A stretch of DNA of 64,000 nucleotides from Azolla caroliniana (GCA_043228905.1 JBHGNT010000001.1:17980001-18044000), one strand, 5' to 3'; positions 21,731 to 33,159 are shown, numbered from the stretch's first letter. The notes: generated by a model not told the origin, from the letters alone. Program-made: numbers and translations.

Positions 21731-22107
21731 TGTCACGGACAAGTATTATAGAGCAAAGCGAAGACAAGACTAGAACACAAGAGAGAGGAAAGGAACAAGA
21801 ACTCAACTTATAGAAACCGTAACTAGTGTTGTTCACCTTGATTAGAATCAAGGTGCACCTGAGTATTTATACAAGAAGGCAAGGCTATATGTAAGCCAGC
21901 TAAAAATAGAGTATGCATGAGGATGCTTGCAATAGAGAATGCACGAGAATGTGTGCAAGCTAGAAATGTCCAATGTTCAATCTACATTACATGAAGTTGG
22001 ATTTGGTACACAGATGCATATGTAGTTCAATTGGTAGGGTTGCCCAATAGAGACCATGAGGTCTTGGGTTTAATCCCTACCTTCCTCTGTGGCATATGTC
22101 TATGACA
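21731..22107 (-). repeat. E5 5' LTR
   Basis: 377 bp on the minus strand from TGTCATAGAC (22107) to CCGTGACA (21731), with terminal inverted bases TGTCA/TGACA. It contains a TATAAATA at 21864-21871 and the predicted RNA start at 21839. The 3' end was inferred from the terminal inverted bases and the PBS, because the other LTR is truncated. Confidence 0.78.
22016..22095 (+). other. tRNA-like sequence in E5 5' LTR
   Basis: Second copy of the tRNA-like stretch: A box-like TAGTTCAATTGGTAG from 22023 and B box GGGTTTAATCCC at 22066-22077. The 44-nt distance from T8 to G52 is exactly that of a tRNA. The T stem is mostly paired and the D stem weak. Confidence 0.6.
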
Positions 22108-22218
22108 GATATATCCAGACACCGATTCGGGTACTTATTCGGTTTTCCATTCCAGATACCAATATGGCTCTGGCTTATTCAACCGATCCGGATCCAGTTG
22201 AGCTTGCCCGCTCAACAC
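22108..22218 (-). repeat. E4 LTR, first 111 bp
   Basis: On the minus strand it begins TGTTGAGCGGGCAAGCTCAAC and resembles the start of the E3 LTR. The rest of this LTR is missing where E5 begins. It fixes the right end of E4 and the start of host DNA at 22219. Confidence 0.82.
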
Positions 22219-22244
22219 ATAGGAATTCTGGTGCAGAAGTTGTA

Positions 22245-22600
22245 ATGAACCTTGGTAGTAGTTGCTGCAATGGAAGCTCACATAGAAAAAAGAGTAGTTG
22301 GAAATGTAAGGTGTAACACACTATTTTATGAAAGTTGGAAATGGAACTCTCATAATCATGTTAGCCAGCTTGTTGAAGCATGAGATGTGTTCTAGAAGCT
22401 TCTAACTACATATGTGGTTTCATGGAATGCAATGATGACAGGACATACAAGACATGGATGTTGGTTGATATGAGTTTGATGTGGGGGGGAAATGAACCAT
22501 GCTATAACAAGTAGGGCATCATTGAATGCATTGATCACATGTTATGCAAACAGTGGTAATAGTTTTGTGCCTTGAAGTTTTTGGCAAAAATGTTGGGTGA
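22245..22600 (+). pseudogene. PPR protein fragment (PLS-type), degraded
   Basis: Plus-strand reading with stops and one frameshift gives GNGTLIIMLASLVEA, then a stop, DVF, a stop, KLLTTYVVSWNAMMTGHTRHG (around 22380-22460), and further on ASLNALITCYANSGN (around 22516-22560). These are the usual plant PPR words NALI-MYAKCG--EA--VF and VVSWNAMMTGYARHG. PPR proteins bind organellar RNA. At least three lesions, no start, and E4 against its 5' side, so it is a relic. Confidence 0.75.
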
Positions 22601-24240
22601 GAAGGTGGAAATAATTTTAGCCTGTATTATTTGTGGTTTTCATAGGTTGTTGTTGGTTTGATCAGGTCATCATTTATGCAGAATTTTACTAATGAAGCAT
22701 ATTTTGTTTGGAAAAGAGAGAGAGTGTGTGAATTGAAGAAGAAGACAATGATTAAGAGAGAATAATTGCAAGAAAAGGAAGAGCTCCTCATGACAAGGGA
22801 ACTAAAGGAATTTAGTTGATAAAACAGCAAGTGATAGAGGAATAGCCTATCACAAGAGCTTTTGTCCATCAAGTGATAATCAAGAGTTTGAACCTCCTTC
22901 CCTACAAATATAGAAGATGTGCGAGTCAAGTTATTTTACATTCTCTAGACGATTAAAGTGTTATTGTTTACGTAATGAAAATTGATTTATTCAAGGAATA
23001 AAAGTTTTCGGTTTTCATTTCATCCTCTTTGACAAACAATTCTGCATAATCCCATTCTCTTTCCTCCAACCATTGTTTACGTCCACAATCTCCACTTGAA
23101 TACAGTCAAGAGCCACCAAGGGAGGGTGGGTAGTTTCGGTGGGTAGAGTCGAGTAGGTCCATTTCTCAACATGCTATGAGGCTCTGGGGGAGGAAATTAT
23201 CCCATAGAGTGAGTCGAGCCCGTCTCGCCACGGAGCAACAACATCGCCCGAAATGCGCATGTGTGAAAGCATGGTAGAACCGCAAGGGTTTTGAACTAGG
23301 AGAGGAGTTTAGTGTCTTGTAGTTTGGATTCATGCTTAACTTTTTGGACTTTTGGCTTCCTTTCACACCTTGCTCGTCTCATTCCTAACATTTTTCCTAC
23401 TCCTAGCACTCCTAACATCACACTCTCTCTTCTCACTCGTAGTTCTTGTCTCATTGTTAGCACACAATTAGTCACCAAACAATTTTTTTGTTAATCAAGT
23501 TTGCAATTATAATTAATGAGGACTTTCTCCTCCTCATTCCCTTAATCCCTTCAGTTTCCCTAATCTACTTCGTGCCGATCCCCTTCAAATGGTCCTAACC
23601 TTTGTCTTTTATTGCAAGAATTGAAGTCACATCCTCCATATTAGCAAGAGAATGTTTAAGCTATCATACTTCCTTATGATCATATTTCTCCTTCCTAAGC
23701 TACCATCTCTACATACTTGTGATGTTGACCACTTTCTCACGTCATGCCATTGGACTTTGCATAACTTATGCGTGAGAAAGGAAATGCAGAATGCAATTGC
23801 ATTTTCTAGAACGTTGAAGAAGTTATGACATCGTTTTGTCGATGTAGTAGCATAATAATACCAAATGCTACTCACAACCAAATATGATTTCTACACCCAC
23901 GTGCCTAAACATCAACATGTCTCTCTCTCTCACTCCCTGTGTGTACGGAGCTCCAAAATATCCCCGAGTTATTTCAAAAGTGCTTTTTAGGTTTCCAATT
24001 TATCCCCCCCCCCCCCTTCACCTCATACATGACCTTGTTGCTCTTGGACCAATGATACCCCAACCCCCATTTTCAATATGTATGTATGTATGTATGTATA
24101 TGTAGATATGTGTGTGGCACCACCACAAATGTACATACATACATAATATATGTACATATATATATATAAATAACCGGAAATACAACAGTAAAAAGAAAGG
24201 AAAACGTAGCACGGTAATTTGTTTTCTTCTTTTGTTTTTC
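22601..24240. other. Intergenic DNA
   Basis: No ORF with recognisable content. It is AT-rich, with a C run at 24006-24018 and an (ATGT)n stretch near 24080-24100. The minus ORF at 22627-22929 is low-complexity. Probably the distal promoter side of the TRM-like gene. Confidence 0.6.
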
Positions 24241-24282
24241 TCAATTATTATAACGGCTGGAAAAAAAATATAGATTTGTTGG

Positions 24283-24290
24283 CACGTGGC
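24283..24290 (+). promoter_or_regulatory. G-box/ABRE-type CACGTGGC upstream of the TRM-like gene
   Basis: CACGTGGC about 660 bp upstream of the ATG and about 70 bp before a CT-rich leader (24361-24436, including a CTT repeat). Such motifs bind bZIP or bHLH factors. Its use here is inferred from position only. Confidence 0.4.
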
Positions 24291-24339
24291 GGTAATCCCA
24301 CAAAGAAAACCGAATGTCCAAACGGGCGGTAGCCGGTCG

Positions 24340-24943
24340 CTGCAAAATCAGCTTCATGGACTCTCTCTGTCTCTTCTCTCTCATTCTCTCTTTCTCTGTG
24401 TTTGCTTCTTCTTCTTCTTCTTCTTCTTCTTCTTCAACGACGACGACTACTACTGCGACTAACAATCAGATCAAAATATTTTAGAATCATCCGCTCTTTC
24501 TCTGCTGCTGCGCAGACATGATATGATGGTTTCTTCGTCTTCTTCTTCTCCTTCTAACACAGAACCCATCTTTGAAAAATCATCGTATTAACGTAGAGTA
24601 GTGATCCAACAACTGTCTGTTTCTTATTCTATTCTTCTTCATCTTCATCTTTATCATCGTCGTCATTTTCCTCTTTCTCTTCATTTTCTTCTTCTCACAA
24701 AGAACTCATCTCACGAAACTCTTCCTTCTCACTTTTCTTCGTCGTCCATGTCTCTACTGAAGGTAATGCGGCCTCTTCTGCTTCCCCTATCCTCGGACCT
24801 AACAAATGCTGTACAGGGAATATCTCGTCTGTTCTGACTCTGCTCGGTATGAGAACCCCAACAAAACCGAAGCCAATATTATGGATTAATTACTTTCCCG
24901 AGCAGGAAAGGTTTTGAGTTATAGATGAAGATCAGAATCCGCC
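24340..24943 (+). other. Probable 5' UTR of the TRM-like gene
   Basis: Pyrimidine-rich (CTT repeat at about 24404-24436) with several upstream ATGs, among them a 23-codon uORF starting at 24524. A possible donor AAG-GTAATG near 24762 and acceptor TACAG near 24816 could define a leader intron. The transcription start cannot be placed. Confidence 0.4.
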
Positions 24944-25133
24944 ATGTCTGAATATATCGCAGTTCAGAAAGGGAAGCTGGTTTCTAGTAGTGGTAAGAAC
25001 AGGAAGAAGAAGAAGAAGAAGCAGATAGGAGGTGGGTGTGGGGGCGTCTTTTTACAGATCTTCAATGGAAAGCGACTGTTTTCTTGGAAATCTCTTCCAG
25101 AAGGTATGCAATATATGCACATGGAGAGGGAGG

Positions 25134-25192
<59 letters not shown>

Positions 25193-25384
25193 TTATCTGT
25201 TTCATGTCTTTCTATGCGTACGTCTGTTTCTAGTTCTATGCCGCCACCATTTGTGCTTATCATGTAATTCATACTTCTTTTTTTGTTTGTTCTCCTCGAA
25301 ATGAAGCCTCATAAGTACTAGAAACACTGTAGGGGTATACGAGAGTAAGTTGGGTTCGTCCTAAATGGGAAACGAGAAGACATT

Positions 25385-25420
<36 letters not shown>

Positions 25421-28400
25421 AGTCACAGGCTCAATTTCTTTTGTTTTTACAGCAAGACCGCCCGATCATGATGATGAGAAGAGACCCATGGCCAAGTTGC
25501 TTCTGGTAAGTTTTCCTTCATTTTCTTGTCCATTCCTTCTTTTTTGTTGCTGCATAGTACATGGTAGATAGACCTATCGGATATGGCACATAGATCAGCT
25601 CACTTAAGTTTCTCATTTTTTTTGCATACTTTAAAACTAAGGTAACGGTGAAATTTGAAGCAGAATGCAGATGAGAGTATAGGTAGATGTGGACAAGGAG
25701 ACTCATCAGAAGATGATATCCTTAAAACTGAACCCAAAGAGGATGATTTTGTTTTCGAGAATGAACATGAATTTTCACATGGAAAGAAATTACCAAATCT
25801 GGTTGCAAGGCTCATGGGCCTTGAAACAATGCCACCATCTCCAGAGCCTCTTCTTTTTGATGGGAACGAGATGGATCCCGATACAAATGACGACGTTGAT
25901 TGTAATTCTTTACCAAAAGTATTGGACTCAATTGAAGATTCAAACAGCAACATTCGTGACATACAACCAACAAGAAGTAAACCTAAGAAGTCAGAAAATG
26001 ATCATTCTCTTGAGAAGAAGATCCTTTTCACTCCTAAGGGTTCCTTATCTTGTGCAGATAAGGATAAAGGGGACGTGTATAAATGGATAGGCAGTTCTCG
26101 TCGACCTCCCCATCAGCTCGATTCTTCATTTCCATCTGGTTCTACGCCACCAAAAAGAGGTCCTTATTTTAACAAAGATTCTCTTTCAATTAACAGAGCT
26201 ACTAATATTCGTGAAAGAAACTTGCATCAACTGCTTAAGGTGAATCAAACCAGACATGTAGGTTTGGTATCAAAGCCTCGAAATGCTGCTATGTTGAACA
26301 CTGATAAAAGTAAAGGCAAGTTTGGTTGTGTTTTAACTCAGAATGAAGAAGAAACTAAGGTGCGAAGCCGGATGCAGAACACAAGTAAGGAAATGGTCAA
26401 TAAAACTGATAAAAATAAGAGTTTGCTGCAAGAGCTTCAAAGGAGGTATAGGTATCAACAAGAATTGACGAAACGAATTGATTCTGAGCTCAAAAAGACC
26501 AGAAAGGGATGTGACCCACATGAGGAGATAAGGAGACGTAGAAGCAAACAAGAAGAAACGAGTAGGAGACTAAGCCAACCAAGTTCAAGATCAATGGGAA
26601 CTAACAAGTTAAGGCAATCTAGCTCCCTTAAACCTAAGCTTACATCAACAAATACCTTTGGTTCTTCCAAAGCACCAAGAAGTATGTTGTCTTCAAATGC
26701 TGTCGAGCTCTCAAAAAAAATGAGGTCTTGTGTCGAGAGCAATATTGTCCCGACTGTAGCATTGAGTAGCTCTTCTGTAAATGGATGCCCTGAGCAGAGC
26801 GAAGAGGGTAGTAATTGTATCGAGCAAAAAAGAGGCTCTAATATGGCTCTTCATGAGTCTGAAAATGTGTTTGATACAGCATCGATTGATGAGTACTTGA
26901 ATAGTGAAACCGTAAATTGTTTGCAAAGTAGCAGTACTCCTGTGAATAATGCATCTGAATTCATTAGAAATGAAGTGGAGCTATCAAGTCATGATGATGG
27001 TGATGGAGCTCATGTTGTAGGCTATGATAGAGTTCAAGCAAGGTGGGAAAATGATGATAATAGTAATGGTAATGGTAAGGGTTTTGGTGCCAAACGAGTC
27101 TTAGATTTTGTAAAGGCCGAGCGTAGTACTTGTGATTCTCGTTTTGGAGACTCGGGAGACATGGGTTGTTCTTTGCATGCAGAGCTGCTGGACATTAGTA
27201 GCCGCACATGTGATTCGGTTTCACACTCAGAAAAGAATAATGTGTCGGTAATCCTACATGAACTGCTAGCTGCATTGACCTCTTCTAAGTCAGGCTTAGA
27301 ATCTAAAAGGGATTCCTATGGTGAAGATTCAAGAAATAAGTGTTCGGAAATGATCTCACCACAGCGTTCAATGGATAGGCAACTCAGAGAAAAGGCTTTT
27401 GGGGTTGATTGGGGTTCAGAAAATACTTTATGTAACTCAAGTATTGATGGTGGAGATCAAGAGCTTGATTCTCTGTTTGAGGATTCAACTTGTGATAATA
27501 CAGTAAAGAGTCTCGGATCTAAAGAAGGTACAATTATATAAGTTCTTTTCTTGTTGAACCTTATTGAAAATTTACATGTTGATGGGATTTGGAGCACATC
27601 ATGCACACATGCATTGCAAATTTTAATATTCACAAATGTTTTGCAAATTTACGATGTTGATGAAGTTGACTAACATCAAACTTTGTGACCTATAGCACAA
27701 AACACTTGGTTCAAGCCTAGCCACTCAGAGAGCATGGATTATAGTAATTCCACCATGCAGGACACACAAGTGGTGGACATTGATGCAAGTGAAATAGCGG
27801 GAATCAATGGAAGGCCAGCCAAAGAAGGTCGAGAGTGTTTCCCGGATAGTATTATTGATTGTGATGCTCTCCTCAACACTATATCAAGATTGCATAGTAT
27901 CAATCCCGAAGCCATAGGATTGACTCCAAGGATGCCAGGATACAAGAACAACCATCATGATGATAGAGATTATAAGACAATAAGTTGTTCTCCTTTGATT
28001 GGCCGAACTCTATCATTTCTGAAGCCTGATGATGAGATGCAAAGCTCTGAGCAAGCATTTTCCTTGTCCTCTACTAGCGTGTCTGCCAATGACGAAGAAG
28101 AAACCAATAATTCTTGCAAAGTTGGTGGTGATACATGCCAAAATGAGGATGCTTTAGTTCAAAATAAAAAGTTAATCTCTGATTGCATCAATGAAGCATT
28201 CCGAAGCTTGGGAAGGCAAATGTATGCTATCTCTTCTTTCACCAACCCGTCTTCGGCTTCTCATGTCCTCAGTAAGGTGTACAAACAAATTGATGATTGG
28301 AAGGGGATGTCGATCGGCATGAACTTGGATGATATGGTAGAGAAAGAAATGAATACTCACATTGGAGGATGGCATGGTCATCATGACTTGGGTGATGAGG

Positions 28401-28474
28401 CTGAGGAAGCAGAGGTCATAGAGAGCACGATATTCAATCGTTTGATTGAGGAATTCGTCCTCGAGCTAATGTGA
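24944..28474 (+). CDS. TRM/LONGIFOLIA-like protein (VARLMGL motif, DUF4378), 4 coding exons
   Basis: Exons 24944-25103, 25453-25505, 25664-27527 and 27696-28474 join in frame (2856 nt, 951 residues), all introns GT-AG. The N-terminus is basic, then GCGGVFLQIFNGKRLF, the short cysteine/aromatic block that opens this family, and AKLLLNADES. LVARLMGLETMP is at about 117-128. The middle is Ser/Asn-rich and disordered with a basic helix (LLQELQRRYRYQQELTKRI). The C-terminal DUF4378-like part has DCINEAFRSLGRQMYA, KQIDDWKG, LDDMVEKEM, ESTIFNRLIEEFVLEL. TRM proteins bind microtubules and recruit TON1/PP2A for cell elongation and division-plane control; function here is by family. The frame is intact, flanked by pseudogene and transposons. 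Confidence 0.9.
25121..25190 (+). repeat. (GA)n microsatellite in intron 1
   Basis: About 50 bp of pure GA preceded by GGGA units, 18 bp after the exon 1 donor. Intron 1 also contains a (CA)n run at 25387-25418. Confidence 0.95.
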
Positions 28475-29657
28475 AATGGCTATGACATTGTCGTAAATGG
28501 GGACACATGCCTCTTTGATTGTCATAAACTGCTCAGCGAGAATGCCACATGCTTTTCCTGGGATACACAATGGGTTCAAGACTAAGGGAGCAAAATATTG
28601 TATTTGAGCTTTTGGTCTAGGCTAGATCTTGATCAATCCAATATACATTTTTCTATTGTAGTCACATTCCAACATTTGGAATGGTCAAGCATTACAAGTA
28701 GCTGCTAGCTGGCTATTTTATAACTCTTATTATTTTTTCCTCATTTTTTAAATGACTTGTATAAACATGAAGTCCACATTTTATTCATTGGCAATCACAA
28801 TTAATTTATTTCAGAAAGGCTTTATTTGTATTTAACCTTTCACATTCTCAGTCTTCTTATGGTGCCAAGAGTGAATGTTCTTGCATTCCTATACAACGTT
28901 CTATGTCGACCCCTATCCTATGTCGACCCCTATCCACTGATGATGAACAAGAAGCACTAGAAAGTAAATGCCAATATTGGAAAGACTGATTGCTGAAATG
29001 TAAAGAACATATGGGTTCATGCTCCTAGAAAGGACATTGACTTTCATACCGGAAAGAGTGATAATGCATTCCTAGCTTTTGCCTCATCTTGGCTTCTTGT
29101 AATGTCAATATGAATGCGTTGTTATTCTCATGAATTGCATCATAAATGTTATGAGTTACGTTTTGTAAAATGAAATATTCATTTTGAGGTTGTTTCTTTA
29201 TGGTTTTGCATAGATGGGAGGGAATCAGTGTAGGTTTAGGATATTGAGATCCACTATTCCTTCAAATTTTGAGAATAAAGATGCTTCAATTGTAAAATTC
29301 TTAACCCCTTTTCGAATTGAATTGTCTTCTCGAATTGAACAAAAAATATAAGACATAAAAGCATCAACAGACTTTGTGGGCTATAGAACAAGTTGGAAGT
29401 AGCCCTTTGTGGGTAATAAGAATAGACTGTCCTATTCTCTATTGTACAAGTTTGAGGTGAAATTGACAATTTCTCAATTCATTTAGTAGCGAGCTCTTGG
29501 TTTCTCCTTGCACACCTGAAAGTCCTCTTCGAGTAAGCTAGCTAACTAAGCAGACCTTGTTGGGCTTGTTAGCCACAAATGGGGTCTTTTATGAGGGTGG
29601 ATTGTATATTGGGGTTTGTAGAGAATCACCAATTAAGTGGTATTTATGCTATATCCT
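28475..29657. other. 3' flank of the TRM-like gene
   Basis: AT-rich, no coding content. It should contain the 3' UTR and terminator. An 18-bp phrase, TATGTCGACCCCTATCC, is repeated in tandem near 28900-28935. No transposon termini were recognised before 29658. Confidence 0.55.
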
Positions 29658-29920
29658 TGTAACACACTACCTACAAATGTTGTTATGAATCGGTGGAGCA
29701 GAGAGCCAAGATAGAATAGTTGAGGGAAGAAAAACTCTGTTTCTAAAAGGGGGAAAAAACAGAAGATACGATGGTTGTAATAATATCGCCTCTCTATCAC
29801 AGAGGGGTTTTTCTCATACACCCTATATCTCGAAAAGGGGAAAAATAAAGTAAAAGGTAAAAGACAGGAGCACAAGCCATTTTGGCCTTTTCACACTATG
29901 TACATGTCTCTATGTACATA
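29658..29920 (-). repeat. E8: LTR of an old Copia element (main part)
   Basis: On the minus strand the LTR begins TGTTATATGT at 33603-33594, is interrupted by E9, and resumes here to end about GTGTGTTACA at 29658. The first bases adjoin the RNase H tail and PPT at 33604-33815, which fixes orientation. The inner end is uncertain. Confidence 0.6.
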
Positions 29921-30227
29921 TGTTAAGAATTAGGTAATTAAGCAAGAGTTAATTAGTACCTAATTATGTGATTAAGTTAAGTGCGGAAGATTATGTGATA
30001 TGTGTGTGTATGTGTGTGAGAGGAAGAGAGAGAGGAAGCTACACTTATGAACATCCCCTATCTTGTGTTGTTCATAAGTGTAGCTTCCTCTCTCTCTTCC
30101 TCACACACATACACACACATATCACATAATCTTCTGCACTTAACTTAATCACATAATTAGGTACTAATTCTTAACTCTTGTTACGAATTAGGTAATTAAC
30201 CCATACTTAATCACCTAATTCTTAACA
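29921..30227. repeat. E9 U5/U5 inverted repeat at the 5' end
   Basis: Left arm 29921-30048 begins TGTTAAGAATTAGGTAATTA and is the reverse complement of the LTR 3' end. The right arm runs to ACCTAATTCTTAACA at 30227 with a roughly 45-bp internal duplication. Arms meet at CACTTATGAAC...GTTCATAAGTG. The left arm is closer to the 3' LTR end (33470-33593) than to the right arm. Confidence 0.88.
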
Positions 30228-30396
30228 TGGTATTAGACGTGTGGTTTAGAAAATCCATTAAGCCCACCCAACTCTGTGATTGTGTGTTCGAGACGCCGAC
30301 GACAAAATCCGACTATCGTCTATCATAGTGCCGCTACGTAGCACGTGTACGTGATCGAAGGAAGAAAAGTAAAAGAAGAGAAGACACTATATCAAA

Positions 30397-33159
30397 ATGA
30401 ACTCACAAATGGGTAGCTCGCTCCCTAGTGAAAAGTTAGACCAGAGCAATTATTCATCTTGGGAGTACAAGATGACCCAATACCTTGTCAGCCAAGGGTA
30501 TTGGAGCTACATCAACGGCGCACAAGAAAATCGACCCGACTTGAAGAACGCCGACTATGCAACATGGGAGCAAGCGGCGAGTCGAGTCATGTATTGCTTG
30601 GCAACATGTGTCCATGACCACATGCTTAGCCACATTCGAGACGCCAAGAAGCCTAAAGAAGCGTGGGCGAACTTAAAGAAAATGTTCGCCACCAACACAA
30701 CTGCCCGAAAGCTTCAACTTCGACAAGAGTTGAACAACATTCGGCAAAAAGACATGTTCGTGTCGGACTACACCGCCAAGATCAAGAGCATTTGCGACTC
30801 GCTTGGCTCCATCAAAATAAATGTTGATGAAGACAAGATGGTTCAAGTATGCTTTGGCGGCCTCTCACAATCGTGATTTGACTCGTTGAGGACGACAGTC
30901 TCGGTGAGGGAAAACCCTCTGTTCTTCGACCTTCAATCAATGCTATTGGTTGAAGAGAACCACGTCCAAACCAAAATCAAGACATCGGAAGGACAAATGT
31001 TCTTCCCGAATTCGGATGGTGGCCGAGAACGAAATCGGGTGGTAGAAGAGGTCGATTCGACCCATCGAATGAAGGGAACTCAAGCCATTGAGGAACCTTC
31101 GGAAGAAGGGGGAGCTTCCATGCTGAACAAGGTCGGAAAACGTGGCCCATCACTTTCAATTATTGCGCCGAATTACGCCGCCAACTACGAATAGGATGAC
31201 TACGATGGACTATTCGTAATGAGGCATAGAGTGAACTTTATGTCGGCCTTCGACTCCGCAAGCACCTCCAATTCGGAAGACGTGTGGTTCGTCGATTCCG
31301 GCGCCTCACATCACATGACATCCCACGAAGAGTGGTTTAGTGATTTGCGCACACCCGATCGACCCAGTGTCATAGAGACGGGAGACAACACCACACATCC
31401 CATTTGGCACATCGGCAATGTCCCATTCGGGAAAGAAGGTGAGCAAACTTGCATCAAGAATGTCTTGCACATGCCCACAATAATGAAGAATTTGGTCTCA
31501 GTCGGCCAAATCGTGGAGCAAGGCATGTAAGTCCGCTTCAACAACGAAGGTTGTTTCATCGAGAAAGATGGCCGACTCATAACCAAGGGATGGAGAGACA
31601 ATCGAATGTTCATCCTTGATTTGAATGAGGTGAAATCAACCATGTATGCTAAAGTTCTTAAAATCGAGACGAACATCGAGTTGCGGCACTAAGAGAATTG
31701 GCCACATAAACCTCCAACGGCTTCGAGCAATGCAATCAAAGGGAGTCGTCATCGGACTTCCGGCATTCGAGTCGACCAAGTATGCAAAGCATGCCAACTC
31801 GGCAAACAACATCGACTCCCATTTACGAAGGAGAGCTCCGCAAGCAAAGGCCTCCTCGACATCATACACTCGGATGTATGGGAGCCGGCTCAAACGCCGA
31901 CGATCGACGAATACCGATTGTACGTCACCTTCATCGACGACTACTCGTGCTATTCGATCTTCCCGATGAAGAAGAAGAGCGAAGTGTTCTCCCACTTCCA
32001 AAAGGGGCAAGTCGAAAAAGAAACCGGTCGGCACATTCGATGCCTACGATCGGATGGGGGAAATGAGTACTTCTCCGATGAATTCACCTCCTACCTCAAA
32101 AGTGAAGGTATTCGGAGAGAATTCTCATGCCGACACACACCCCAACAAAATGGAGTCGCCGAAAGGAAAAATCGGCAAATACTCGAGGTAGCATGCGCCA
32201 TGATGCATGAGAAGCACATGCTGAACCTCTATTGGGCAGAAGCGGCATCCATGGTCGTCTATCTCATGAATCGGTGTACCACTAATGGAGTGCATGAGGT
32301 AACTCAATATGAGCTCCTTGTCGGACGGAAGTCGATCCTGTCACACCTCAAGGTGTTCGGAATCATTGCGAATGTACACATCCTGAACGAACAACGACAG
32401 AAGCTTGACGTGAAGTCGGAGGAATGTATCCTCATAGGATACTCGTCCGAGAGGAAGGCATACAAGTGCTATAACCCTTCGACCTGAGCGGTTCGGTTGA
32501 GTCGAGACGTAGTCTTCGATGAATCGGCATCTTGGTATAAGCCTGATTCGACTCCACCTGACTCGACTGAGAAAGAGTTGAACGTCAACTCAGAGGACGA
32601 TATTCGGACAAGTCCTCTACCATAGGACAATCCAAGCCCGCGTAAGCCTTCAAGCATTCCAAGCACATCGTGGCCAAGTACGACCTTGGACAAAGGCAAT
32701 GGTAAGATGCCGGAATACGAAGGCGACCACCCTGACGACAGTGATTCGGATGAGTCAGCTCCCTCACTAGACAGTGAGTTTGGTGTACCCATCATGTGGA
32801 CACCCGGAGTAAAGAAGGCGCTTACATTAGCGAGTGAAAACGTTCGACGTTCATCTAGAGCTAAGAACCCCATCACCCGGTTCGATGACAACGAGTACAT
32901 GGCCCATCACTATGCCTTCGCGATGAATGTAGCGGCCGAACAAGAGCCCAAGAGCTCCACCAAAGCGGCTCATAACCCACGATGGGTGGCAAGAGTCGAC
33001 CTTCGCCCACACACTACAAGCCTTTGTCACCGGCTTGAGGGAGAGGAACCGAGATTGCCTCGGAAAGGTCGAAGAAAGCCGAAGGCCAAACGGAAGCACA
33101 CGAAGCCGACGAAAGCCAAAGCGGATGTCGGACACCTCACACTTGAGCTTGAGGGGGCG
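30397..33159 (+). pseudogene. E9 gag-protease-integrase, RT deleted
   Basis: UBN2 Gag starts MNSQMGSSLPSEKLDQSNYS (30397); a TGA at 30874 interrupts before FDSLRTTVSVRE. No CCHC knuckle is recognisable. Protease WFVDSGASHHMTSHEEWF (31219-31530) has an intact DSG. The integrase is in pieces (31646-32487) with YVTFIDDYSCYSIF, GNEYFSDEF, QQNGVAERKNRQ, then FGIIANVHI and a linker ending KNPITRFDDNEYMAHHYAF. A short stretch PKSSTKAAHNPRWVA is the first bit of RT; it runs straight into a lysine-rich tail and the PPT. Stops and frameshifts throughout, so not functional on its own. Confidence 0.88.

Larger units (their letters stand above)
8302..22107 (-). mobile_element. E5: Ty3/Gypsy chromovirus, split by E6
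   Basis: Minus-strand element. 5' LTR 21731-22107, self-priming type PBS, gag, protease, RT, [E6 inserted], RNase H, integrase, chromodomain, and a truncated 3' LTR 8302-8438. Gag and RT look like the PEG10-like/Tcn1-like chromoviruses rather than the common seed-plant Tekay/CRM types; that is an inference from motifs. The shared 137 bp of its LTRs differ at about ten positions, so it is the oldest of the datable insertions here. Confidence 0.88.

Noticed and set aside
22627-22929. Minus ORF of 100 residues
   Set aside because: AT-rich, no recognisable motif, and not supported by any flanking gene structure.
25032-25304. Overlapping ORFs through the GA repeat
   Set aside because: They translate the intron 1 microsatellite; splice signals and frame of the TRM-like gene explain the region.
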